Positions 18,945 to 28,214 of a stretch of DNA of 38,348 bases are shown piece by piece (position 1 is the stretch's first letter; the number at the start of each line of letters is the position of its first letter). The position numbers and the translations under genes were made by a program. The notes beneath the pieces are model-generated. The model was not told the origin of the DNA, did no database searches, and saw only the letters and a list, made by a program, of their open reading frames with translations. Origin of the DNA: Candidatus Anaerobiospirillum pullistercoris (GTDB lineage: Bacteria > Pseudomonadota > Gammaproteobacteria > Enterobacterales > Succinivibrionaceae); NCBI GenBank assembly GCA_019114785.1, contig DXEV01000142.1:1-38348 (forward strand), written 5' to 3'.

Positions 18945-21137
18945 ATGTTAGAGCTTGTTTCTGAAGATCGGCCTCGGTTGGTTGGTTTGGGTGCAACTGT
19001 CTTTCCCGATGGCGTGTTTTTTAGTATCTGGGCCCCTGATGCTCAAGAAATGTGGGTACACCTGTACACCTTAAAAGAGGTCAAGCTCGGAGCTTTTGCC
19101 CTTAATAAGAAAAAAGGTGGTGTCTGGTACGGCTTTATCAAAGGTCTCAGTGCTGGTGATTGCTATGCTCTTGAGGCTAAAGGTGAGTATGCCCCTGAAA
19201 AAGGATTTTTCTTTCAAGAAGGCCGTTTCCTCGTCGATCCGTATGCCAAAGCTTTAAACAAGCCTTTTGTGTACAACGAAGATCTGTACAAAAATCACAG
19301 CGAGGAATTTATCCCTAAGGCCATTATCCAAGGCCCAAGCGACTTCAATTGGGAAGGCACAACTAAGATCTTCCGTGATCGCGCTGATGTGATCATCTAC
19401 GAAGCGCATGTGCGTGGTATGACCAAGCTCAAAGAAGACGTTCCTCCAGCTCTACGTGGTACCTATCTGGGCATGTGTCACCCGAGTGTTATTGAGCACC
19501 TCAAATATCTCGGCATTACCACCGTCCAGCTGCTGCCAGTTGCTGCTTCGATGTCAGAGCCTTTCCTTGTAGAGCGCCATCTACGTAATTACTGGGGCTA
19601 TAACCCTGTGTGCTTTATGGCACCAAATCCTGATTACGCCACAGATCCAGCCAAAGCAGTGGATGAGTTTAAAACCATGGTTAAAACTTTCCACCAAAAT
19701 GGTATTGCCGTGATCTTAGACGTGGTCTACAACCACACCGCCGAAGCAGGTTTAGAAGGCCCAATCTTAAGCTATCGCGGTCTGGATGCCCGCTCCTATT
19801 ACGCAGTAGAGCGTAAAGCTGATGGCTCACCTGATTATCTGCGCTACATCAATGCCACTGGCTGTGGTAATTCCTTCAACGCTGATTCCTTGATCTCCAT
19901 GCGTCTAATCATGGATAGCTTGAAGTACTGGTTAAGTGAGATGCAAGTCGACGGCTTCCGCTTTGATTTGGCGGTTACCGTCTGCCGTGAGAGCCATGGC
20001 AAAGACATGTTCCATGCCTTTGACCGCAATAGCGGCTTCTTCAAAGCTTGCTTCGCTAACGAATTGACACAAAAAGCCCTGATGATTGCTGAGCCTTGGG
20101 ACATAGGCGTTAATGGCTATCAAGTCGGTAAATTCCCACGCGGCTGGTCAGAGCAAAACGACAAATTCCGTGACTGCGTGCGTCGCTTCTGGCGTGGTGA
20201 TAAGGGCATGTTAGGCGAGCTTGCCACCCGTCTGCTAGGCTCACGTGATGTCTTCCAAAAAGGCGATCGCTCCATCAATGCCTCGGTCAATTACATCACC
20301 TATCACGATGGCTTTACCTTAGAGGATCTGGTGTCCTACGAGCGCAAGCACAATGAGCTCAACCTCGATAACAATAACGATGGCACCACAGAAAACTTCT
20401 CCAGCAATAGCGGTGTCGAAGGTCAAACCAAGGATCATGAGATCAGCAAAAAGCGCATGCAAATGAAGCGCAATCTCATGGGCACCTTAATCATTGCCCA
20501 AGGTATTCCGCACATCTTAGGTGGTGATGAGCTGTCCCGTACCCAGCTGGGCAATAATAACGCCTACTGTCAGGATAACGACTTAAGCTACTACCACTGG
20601 AATATCTCACAAGAGCAGCGCTACTTCCTTGAGTACACCAAAAAGCTGATCTCACTATTACAGTCGAGCCGTGTGCTGCGCGAGATCAACCTCTTTGATG
20701 ACTACTTCTACAAGTTTGAGGACGATTACATTGCTCGCTGGCGTAAGTGCAATGGTACGCTGATGCAAGATCAGGATTGGAACAGCGGCCAATATAACCA
20801 CTTCTTGCTGTACATTGGTGATCGTAACTTTAAAGGTGAGCGCTGGTGCGTCATGATCAACAATGAGGATCGTGACCTCATGTTCCGTATGCCAAGTATC
20901 TTCCATAATCGTTTCTGGCATGCGGTGTTAGACAGCTCCGAAGAAGACGGCACACCACGCCGTTTCTCCAATGAAGCTGGTTTGGAGAGCATGTGTGCCG
21001 CGCACTCCATGAAGATCTTGCGTATGGACATTGTGGGCGGTGTCAGCGAGCTGACGAGCGAAAAGAATATGGACAAGTTAGCCCACTCCCACATTCTCAC
21101 CCGATACACGCAAAGCACTCACGGCTACGACCTCTAA
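18945..21137 (+). CDS. glgX: Glycogen debranching enzyme GlgX (GH13, isoamylase type)
   Basis: 730 aa; YEAHVRGMTK, GITTVQLLPVAA, YWGYNPVCFMAPNPDYA, VILDVVYNHTAEAG, VDGFRFDLAVTV, LIAEPWDIG-like, YITYHDGFTLEDLVSY, GIPHILGGDELSRTQLGNNNAYCQDN. Confidence 0.95.
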   Translation: MLELVSEDRPRLVGLGATVFPDGVFFSIWAPDAQEMWVHLYTLKEVKLGAFALNKKKGGVWYGFIKGLSAGDCYALEAKGEYAPEKGFFFQEGRFLVDPYAKALNKPFVYNEDLYKNHSEEFIPKAIIQGPSDFNWEGTTKIFRDRADVIIYEAHVRGMTKLKEDVPPALRGTYLGMCHPSVIEHLKYLGITTVQLLPVAASMSEPFLVERHLRNYWGYNPVCFMAPNPDYATDPAKAVDEFKTMVKTFHQNGIAVILDVVYNHTAEAGLEGPILSYRGLDARSYYAVERKADGSPDYLRYINATGCGNSFNADSLISMRLIMDSLKYWLSEMQVDGFRFDLAVTVCRESHGKDMFHAFDRNSGFFKACFANELTQKALMIAEPWDIGVNGYQVGKFPRGWSEQNDKFRDCVRRFWRGDKGMLGELATRLLGSRDVFQKGDRSINASVNYITYHDGFTLEDLVSYERKHNELNLDNNNDGTTENFSSNSGVEGQTKDHEISKKRMQMKRNLMGTLIIAQGIPHILGGDELSRTQLGNNNAYCQDNDLSYYHWNISQEQRYFLEYTKKLISLLQSSRVLREINLFDDYFYKFEDDYIARWRKCNGTLMQDQDWNSGQYNHFLLYIGDRNFKGERWCVMINNEDRDLMFRMPSIFHNRFWHAVLDSSEEDGTPRRFSNEAGLESMCAAHSMKILRMDIVGGVSELTSEKNMDKLAHSHILTRYTQSTHGYDL

Positions 21138-21301
21138 GCCATTGCGCCACCGCGCAGCTGCTCTACTGTGCAGCCGCGCAGCCACAGCGGCATCGCCGCT
21201 GGCTCTGTAGAAAGTTCACATATCCCCGCGCATTGCGTCGCTGTATAATGCAGCGGCCGCGCGGGTTTTTTGTTTTCTTTTTCTTTCAGGAGATTTTTCC
21301 T

Positions 21302-24300
21302 ATGGCTACGTTTTCTTCTTTTGCTGACCTCAAGGATCTGCGTCAATCACTGCGCCAACAAGAGGCCGAGCAGGCTCAAGCTAAGGCCGATGCCATCATT
21401 GTGGATGATGAGCAGGCTAAGACCAACCCACTCAAGCAAAAGGCTGCACGTTTAGCTGCTTTTACCAATCAAGCTTTAGAGCAAGAAAAGGAGCGCGAAC
21501 AACGTAACGCCGCTGCCGATGCTGCTGGCAATCCAGCTCGTGGTCACAACGCTGCCAGCCAAGAAAAGCAAGCGCCACCCCGAGGGCGCGAACGCTCTGG
21601 GCGCGATCGTGAGCACATGCGTAACCAGCATTCCCAAGGCAATCGTGGCCCTCGTATGGCACAAAACGCCGAGCAAAGCCCTAAAGAGCGTCGTGCGCAG
21701 CAAGAGCGTGCAGGCGAGCGCTTAGATCGTGCTCTGCAGCGTCTGCAACGCCACAGCAACTCTACTTCAGAGGCGAAAAAGGGCTCACCATCGGAACGCC
21801 AAGGTCAGCAGACTCAGCCAAAGCCAAAGCAACAGCCAAAGCAAGCACAGCGCGCCTCTCGTGCGACCGCCAAAGGCCAAAAGCAACGTCAGGGCTCAAG
21901 CCGTCCGGTTTTAGTGGGTAAGTTCTTTGATGTAGAGGCCTTAAAGGCAGTGCGCGCAGTGCAGGATGAGGTGCGCTATCAAGATCGTCGTCTGCTTTAC
22001 CGTGCTCTAGAGGAGTTAGATCAGCTGATCTCCAAGCAGGTCGAAAGCCTGATGCGTGAAGCACAAAAGCCTGCTGGTACTAACGAATCCAAGACCTCGG
22101 CCACTACAGCGCCCGCCCCTGCTGCTACACCTGCAGATGCTGCTGCTACAGCAGCTACTGCAGAGCCAGCAACCGCTAAAGCCCCAAGTGCCCAAGAGCT
22201 TTTACCTCTGGCCTTAGAGGCTGTAGAGGTGGTTGCCAAGCGTGAGCAGCTAAAACAACAAGCCGCTGACGCCGCCGCCGCTTACAAGCTGCGCTGTGAA
22301 AATCTGCCAAAGCTGGAATATCCTGAGCAACTGCCTGTTAGCCAGCGTAAAGATGAGATCGTCAAGGCCATTTCTGAGCATCAGGTGGTGATCATTGCCG
22401 GTGAAACTGGCTCTGGTAAGACTACTCAGATTCCAAAGATGTGCCTCGAGGCTGGTTTAGGTCGTAAAGGCCTGATTGGTCACACCCAGCCACGTCGTAT
22501 TGCCGCTCGTGCTGTAGCTGCCCGTATTGCAAAGGAAATGCACGAGGAGTTAGGTCACAGCGTCGCCTATAAGGTGCGTTTTACTGACATCAGCTCAGAT
22601 CAGGCCTACATCAAGCTCATGACCGACGGTATCTTACTCTCGGAGCTCTCTGGTGATCGCTTGCTGCTGAATTACGATGTCATCATTATCGATGAGGCTC
22701 ACGAGCGCTCGCTCAATATCGACTTCTTATTGGGCTACTTAAAGGGCTTACTTTCCAAGCGTCCTGAGCTGAAGCTGATCATTACCTCGGCTACCATTGA
22801 TGTGGAGCGCTTTGCCCAGCACTTTAATAATGCTCCTATTATTGAAGTTTCGGGTCGTACCTATCCAGTGGAAGTGGTGTACATGCCACTGATGGAAGAC
22901 GGTAAAGGCGTCTATGTCGAAGGACATGATGGTAAGGGTCACTATGAGACCTTAAAGGGCAAACGCATCTCTGATCCAGTTGAGCATGAGAGCGCTAAAG
23001 AGCGCGCTGCCGATCCTGAGCTGAACGAAGGCCCAGGTGCATGGCGCGACTATCAACAAGGCCCTGCTGGCTCACTGTCTAGTTTACGTGCTGCCTCTGC
23101 CCCGCATGCTCCTGCAGCTGTCAGCGCCGCTAAGAGCAGCAAAAAGGCAGTAGCCGATGATGATCGCGATCTTGCTGACGTCATGGACTTACGCCAAGGC
23201 ATTTTGCAGGCTTTTGAGTACTTACAAGCACGTGGCCGTGGTGACACTCTGGTGTTCTTACCAGGTGAGCGCGACATCTTAGAAATTGCTCAATTCCTGC
23301 GTAAGGCTCATTTGCGTGATACGGAGATCATTCCGCTCTATGCCCGTTTGGCTACAGCCGAGCAAAACAAGATCTTCACTAGCCATACCGGTGTGCGCAT
23401 CGTGCTGGCCACTAACGTGGCAGAAACCTCGCTGACCGTGCCAGGTATTCGCTATGTGATTGATCCTGGTCTGGCCCGTATCTCACGTTATAGCGCTCGT
23501 ACTAAAGTGCAGCGTTTACCAATTGAGCCAATCTCACAGGCCAGTGCCAACCAGCGTAAAGGCCGTTGCGGTCGTGTCAGTAATGGTATCTGTGTGCGTC
23601 TGTACTCTAAGGAGGATTTTACTAATCGTCCAGAGTTCACCGATCCAGAGATCCTGCGTACTAACCTCGCCTCGGTATTACTGCAAATGGCCTCACTGCG
23701 TTTAGGTCGGATCGAAAACTTTCCATTTATCGATGCTCCGTCTCCACGCCAGATCAGTGACGGTTTACGTCTGCTGCACGAACTGGGAGCCACCACTGAG
23801 CGTGCTGAGATCATCAGTGTAGGTGGTGAAGCTGTGTCGCAGTCACGTGATCGCGCCGATCGCGCTGAGCACGGTGACAACTTGCAGCTGACTCCAATAG
23901 GCCGCATGCTCTCTCGTCTGCCTTGTGATCCACGCTTGGGCCGCATGATCATTGAAGCTGACAAGTACCACTCCTTAAGCGAGGTGCTGGTCATTGTGTC
24001 CTTACTGGCGGTCATGGATCCACGTGAGTATCCTTTAGACAAAAAGGAAGCTGCTACCCAAAGCCATGCCCGTTTTAACGATGAGAAGTCAGACTTTTGC
24101 TCAATCTTAAAGCTCTATGACTACATCAAAGAGCTGCAAAGCACACTGTCTAATTCCGCTATGCGTCGCCGATTAAAGCAAGAGTTCTTATCGTTCTTAC
24201 GCGTGCGTGAATGGCTGGATGTGCACCGCCAATTACGTGTCAGTGCGCAGACCATGGGCTTAAAGTGCAACGAGGAGCCATCGGACTATGAGAGTATCCA

Positions 24301-26476
24301 CCGTGCTCTGATCTCAGGACTTTTAAGCCAACTGGGCATGCTGGAGCCAAATGGTAACAACTACGTCGGTGCTCGTGGTACCAAGTTTGTGATCTTCCCT
24401 GCTTCTCCTTTGAGCAAGAAGCCACCAAAGTGGGTGTGTGCCGCTGAGCTTTCTGAGACCTCGCGCCTCTTTGCCCGTACTGTGGCCGCGATCTCGCCAG
24501 ATTATGCCGAGGCTACCGCTGGTCATCTGCTGAAGAACTCCTATGCAGAGCCACACTGGTCAAAGAAGAGTGGTGCCGTTATGGCCTACCTCACCCGTAC
24601 CCTCTATGGCTTGCCTATAGTACAAAAACGCGTGGTGCAGTATCAAAGTATTGACCCAAAGCTCAGTCATGAGCTCATGATTCGTGATGGCTTTGTGGCC
24701 GGTAATATGGAGTGCACGCATCGCTTCTTTATCAACAACTTGTCGATGATCGATGATGTGGAATACCTCGAGGATAAGGTACGTCGTCGTGATCTCTTGG
24801 TAGATTCCTCTACCTTAGAGCAGTTCTATCACGAGCGCATTCCTGAGGATATCTGCAACTTACGCGACTTTGACAAGTGGTGGCGGCAAAAGAGCAAGGA
24901 AGATCCAAACTATTTGGACTTCAGCTATGAGCTCATTGCCAAAGGCGACATCATGGCCATTGAGGATAGAGCCTATCCTGAGTTTTGGCAGCAGGGCTCC
25001 CTGCGCTTTAAGCTCAGCTATGTCTTTGATCCAGGCAACGAGCGTGATGGTGTCACGGTACACATTCCAATCACCGTCTTGAATCAGGTTAAAGCCGATG
25101 ACTTCTTATGGCAGATCAGCGGTTTACGCAATGAGCTGTATGCTTCGCTCATTAGATCTCTGCCTAAGCGTCTCCGTCGTAATCTGATCCCAGCACCTGA
25201 GTATGCCAAAGCTCTAAGCGAGGCCTTAGCCCCATACACTAACGGTCTGGGCTCCGCAGACAGTGCGTCTGTCAGCTCTGGGGGCACCACCGGTGCCGTC
25301 ACAGGTGCTACCACAGGCAGCGCTCAAAAAGCCGGAGCCAAGGGCGCTAAAGGCCCACGTGGCGGTGACAATCTCTTTAGTGCAGTCGCTTATGAGCTGA
25401 CCCGTATGGGTGGCGAGATCATTGAGGTTGAGGACTTTGATCGCTCACAGATTGAGCCTTACCTCTTTATGAACTTCTCCATTGAAGGTGTAGATGGCTC
25501 TGAGATCGCTTTTGGTAAAGACTTCATTGCGCTTTCTTCGCGCTTGCAGAATAAAGCCCGTGAAGTCCTGCATCAGGTAGTGAAGACCCATAGAGTGACC
25601 GCCCCAGCTCAAAACTGGGAGTACGGTACAATCAAGAAGGAACAAGTCACCAAGCAAGGCTCCCTGCGCATTACCGCCTACCCTGCTTTAACCGATCGGG
25701 GTGATGGTGTGACTTTAGAGCTCTATGACAGCCCAGAGCGTCAAGCTAAGGCTATGCGCCAAGGCTCGATCAAGCTCTTAGCCTTAAGCCTCAAGAGCCC
25801 TGCTAGCTATCTGGAGACGCACTTACCAAATCGTGCCAAGCTCTCCATGTACTACCAGCCATTGGGATCTATCAAAGAGCTGATCAACGATCTCATGCTC
25901 TGTGCCATCAACAACATTATGGAGCGACATGGTGGTATTCCATGGGATGAACAGAGCTTTACTAAGCTCAGAGAAGTGGTGCGTGGTGAGCTTAATGATG
26001 AGGCTCTCAACATCGCCAAGATCGCTGAGCAAAGCCTTGTTAAAGCTCATGAGCTCAAGCGGCTCTTAAAGGGACAGATCTCCTTTGAGCTGGCCAGATC
26101 CTATGCGGATATCTCCGCACAATTGGATCGCTTGGTCTATAAGGGCTTTATTAGCGAGTGCGGTATGGAGCATTTGCAGGAGCTTCCACGCTACCTGCAG
26201 GCGGCCATTGAGCGCATTAGCAGAGTACAACGCGATGTAGTGCGTGATCAGATGTATACGCGCACCCTAGAGCAGCTGCAAGAGGATTACGAAAAGGCCT
26301 TACGCAGCTATCACCAAGACCTACTGCCACCACCATTACTGGAGGTGAAGTGGATGATCGAAGAGTTGCGCGTTTCGTACTTTGCACAGCACTTAGGTGT
26401 CAAAGGCCCGATCTCAGACAAGCGCATTTACACTGAGCTCGACCGCATCACCAAAGAGTACCCACCTCAAAAATAG
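21302..26476 (+). CDS. hrpA: ATP-dependent RNA helicase HrpA (DEAH box), unusually long
   Basis: GETGSGKTTQIPKMCLEAGLGRKGLIGHTQPRRIAARAVA, IIDEAHERSLNIDFLLGYLK, SATIDVERFAQHFNNAPIIEVSGRTYPVEV, VLATNVAETSLTVPGIRYVIDPG, QRKGRCGRVSNGICVRLYS. True start probably ATG 21302 (AGGAG RBS); the ORF track extends upstream to 20993. Confidence 0.96.
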   Translation: MATFSSFADLKDLRQSLRQQEAEQAQAKADAIIVDDEQAKTNPLKQKAARLAAFTNQALEQEKEREQRNAAADAAGNPARGHNAASQEKQAPPRGRERSGRDREHMRNQHSQGNRGPRMAQNAEQSPKERRAQQERAGERLDRALQRLQRHSNSTSEAKKGSPSERQGQQTQPKPKQQPKQAQRASRATAKGQKQRQGSSRPVLVGKFFDVEALKAVRAVQDEVRYQDRRLLYRALEELDQLISKQVESLMREAQKPAGTNESKTSATTAPAPAATPADAAATAATAEPATAKAPSAQELLPLALEAVEVVAKREQLKQQAADAAAAYKLRCENLPKLEYPEQLPVSQRKDEIVKAISEHQVVIIAGETGSGKTTQIPKMCLEAGLGRKGLIGHTQPRRIAARAVAARIAKEMHEELGHSVAYKVRFTDISSDQAYIKLMTDGILLSELSGDRLLLNYDVIIIDEAHERSLNIDFLLGYLKGLLSKRPELKLIITSATIDVERFAQHFNNAPIIEVSGRTYPVEVVYMPLMEDGKGVYVEGHDGKGHYETLKGKRISDPVEHESAKERAADPELNEGPGAWRDYQQGPAGSLSSLRAASAPHAPAAVSAAKSSKKAVADDDRDLADVMDLRQGILQAFEYLQARGRGDTLVFLPGERDILEIAQFLRKAHLRDTEIIPLYARLATAEQNKIFTSHTGVRIVLATNVAETSLTVPGIRYVIDPGLARISRYSARTKVQRLPIEPISQASANQRKGRCGRVSNGICVRLYSKEDFTNRPEFTDPEILRTNLASVLLQMASLRLGRIENFPFIDAPSPRQISDGLRLLHELGATTERAEIISVGGEAVSQSRDRADRAEHGDNLQLTPIGRMLSRLPCDPRLGRMIIEADKYHSLSEVLVIVSLLAVMDPREYPLDKKEAATQSHARFNDEKSDFCSILKLYDYIKELQSTLSNSAMRRRLKQEFLSFLRVREWLDVHRQLRVSAQTMGLKCNEEPSDYESIHRALISGLLSQLGMLEPNGNNYVGARGTKFVIFPASPLSKKPPKWVCAAELSETSRLFARTVAAISPDYAEATAGHLLKNSYAEPHWSKKSGAVMAYLTRTLYGLPIVQKRVVQYQSIDPKLSHELMIRDGFVAGNMECTHRFFINNLSMIDDVEYLEDKVRRRDLLVDSSTLEQFYHERIPEDICNLRDFDKWWRQKSKEDPNYLDFSYELIAKGDIMAIEDRAYPEFWQQGSLRFKLSYVFDPGNERDGVTVHIPITVLNQVKADDFLWQISGLRNELYASLIRSLPKRLRRNLIPAPEYAKALSEALAPYTNGLGSADSASVSSGGTTGAVTGATTGSAQKAGAKGAKGPRGGDNLFSAVAYELTRMGGEIIEVEDFDRSQIEPYLFMNFSIEGVDGSEIAFGKDFIALSSRLQNKAREVLHQVVKTHRVTAPAQNWEYGTIKKEQVTKQGSLRITAYPALTDRGDGVTLELYDSPERQAKAMRQGSIKLLALSLKSPASYLETHLPNRAKLSMYYQPLGSIKELINDLMLCAINNIMERHGGIPWDEQSFTKLREVVRGELNDEALNIAKIAEQSLVKAHELKRLLKGQISFELARSYADISAQLDRLVYKGFISECGMEHLQELPRYLQAAIERISRVQRDVVRDQMYTRTLEQLQEDYEKALRSYHQDLLPPPLLEVKWMIEELRVSYFAQHLGVKGPISDKRIYTELDRITKEYPPQK

Positions 26477-26604
26477 TTAGTTGCTGCACAGCATTATGCT
26501 GCGCAGCGCTGTGCAGCGCTGCCACCACAGCAGCCACAGCCGCAAATCCACGCTGGGCTGCGCTGCTGTAGCTGCTGTCGCAGCTAACTTTCAGTACTCA
26601 CATT

Positions 26605-26642
26605 GAGCCAAGACTCTCCTAGCGAGGATCTTGGCTCTTTTT
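26605..26642 (+). terminator. Rho-independent terminator downstream of hrpA
   Basis: GAGCCAAGActctcctagcgaggaTCTTGGCTCTTTTTG. Confidence 0.85.
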
Positions 26643-26723
26643 GTCTGGGCATAGCCACAGTAGTAGTAGCTCAAGCCACTGGCTCCGAATGCCCTCTAAT
26701 GCCTACAGCAAAAGCCTACAGGC

Positions 26724-27887
26724 CTAAGGTTGCTCAGATGGGGCTTGGTCTTGGGTCTCGATGTTCAGGACATTGCGGCTATTTTCGCCCTCTAAGAGCA
26801 TATTGCGCAACTGCTCAATCTCTTGGTCTGACATAGCAGGTGTTTTAGGGGCGGGCGCTGGGGCATCAGCTGTCGTTGCAGCTACTGCAGGTGTTTGGCC
26901 TTGCATACTAGCCTGTGCCACATAAGTACATGCTTTAGCGTTGTGCAGCTCACAGCCACGATGGAAATACTTTTGCGCCAGCTGCGAGTCTTGCGGTACA
27001 CCTTTACCTTGAGCATAGCGCGTCGCCAAACGATAACAAGCAATGCCGTTATTGTGCAGATCACAAAACTTATGCAGGTTCTCGGGGGTGACAAAGATCT
27101 TATTGTGATAGGCCCACCAGCCGCCACCACCAATGATGCCAAGCACGAGTAAGCCCACCAAAATCCAACCTTTATGGCTACGACTAGGCTGCACCTGAGC
27201 ACTACTCTCTTCGGTCGCTGACTGTGCTGCGCCTGCCTCTGCTTTAGCTTGCTCCTGTGCTGGCGCGCGCTGCGCTGGCCGCTCTTGCTGCGCAGCCTGC
27301 TCTCGCGGCCTGATTTCCTGCAAACGCTTTTCGATCAGCGCATCCAGCTCTGAGGTACTGACACCGACATAGCCGCCAATACGAAACAGACGATCACGCT
27401 CTCCAGATGCGATGTTTTGATCTATAACGACGATACCCACCAAGAGCTCCATAAAATAAGAGCGCATGGAGTTATTAGAGCCCAGCACATGCTTGAGCAA
27501 AGTGATCTCATGGATGAAATTAAAATCACCGCTTTTGCCCAAGGAAAAGTTTTTGATCGCGGCTGCACGCTGGGTGCTATTGAGATTGAGCGTATCCATG
27601 ACGTGCTCAGCTTGCTTTATATGGGCCTCATTAATACGGCCTGCGCCACGAGCCACATAGCCCATTAGGCGAAAGGCACTATGCAACAGCTGCTCGTGGT
27701 CACGTGTAGCGTAGTGGGCTTCTAAAAAGCTGTTCTTAGCGCGCTGCTGCTGTTGGGACTGGAGCTTCACTTGCTGATTACGGCTTTTATCATAGAAGAA
27801 GTAACCCAGAATAAAGCCGATCACAGATCCAATCGGGCTAAAGAGAAGGCCGATAATGGCACCAAGAATACGTCCTTTCCACGACAT
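26724..27887 (-). CDS. DjlA-like TerB-domain membrane protein with C-terminal TM and Sel1-like repeats (no J domain)
   Basis: Start trimmed to MSWKGRILGAIIGLLFSPIGSVIGFILGYFFYDKSR (DjlA-like N-terminus); LMGYVARGAGRINEAHIKQAEHVMDTLNLNSTQRAAAIKNFSLGKSGDF is DjlA/TerB-like; second TM GWILVGLLVLGIIGGGGWWAY; Sel1-like CYRLATRYAQGKGVPQDSQLAQKYFHRGCELHNAKAC. Confidence 0.85.
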   Translation of the reverse strand: MSWKGRILGAIIGLLFSPIGSVIGFILGYFFYDKSRNQQVKLQSQQQQRAKNSFLEAHYATRDHEQLLHSAFRLMGYVARGAGRINEAHIKQAEHVMDTLNLNSTQRAAAIKNFSLGKSGDFNFIHEITLLKHVLGSNNSMRSYFMELLVGIVVIDQNIASGERDRLFRIGGYVGVSTSELDALIEKRLQEIRPREQAAQQERPAQRAPAQEQAKAEAGAAQSATEESSAQVQPSRSHKGWILVGLLVLGIIGGGGWWAYHNKIFVTPENLHKFCDLHNNGIACYRLATRYAQGKGVPQDSQLAQKYFHRGCELHNAKACTYVAQASMQGQTPAVAATTADAPAPAPKTPAMSDQEIEQLRNMLLEGENSRNVLNIETQDQAPSEQP

Positions 27888-28063
27888 GGGCAGACCTTTT
27901 GAGAAAGCAAGCTGCAGTAAGCAAACAGATAGACCACAGGAGTGAGACTCTTGCCCCGTTTGAGCAAAACCACGCTCCTTCTTCAGGAAATTATATTGCG
28001 CTTGAGGGCTACAGCAAATAAGGCAGGACGCAACGCGCATATTCGCGGTCTTTATGCGCCATA

Positions 28064-28104
28064 AAAAGACGAAAGCCGTGAGAGTTGTTCACAATCACGG
28101 CTTT
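28064..28104 (-). terminator. Stem-loop terminator downstream of the first MCP gene
   Basis: Minus strand AAAGCCGTGA-N13-TCACGGCTTTCGTCTTTTTA. Confidence 0.65.
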
Positions 28105-28214
28105 GCGGGGAAATAGGAAAAATATGTTTGCGCTAAGCAAGCGCACACCGCATAGATGGGGCTAGTCAGGCTCTATCGGCTGCTGCCTTCTAGGCGAGGT
28201 GAACGCTGCTCGCA

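Noticed and set aside
20993-21301. 5' extension of the HrpA ORF into glgX
   Set aside because: Encodes implausible sequence and overlaps the glgX 3' end; ATG 21302 has a good AGGAG site.
23488-24042. 184-aa minus ORF inside hrpA
   Set aside because: Antisense to the conserved HrpA helicase core.
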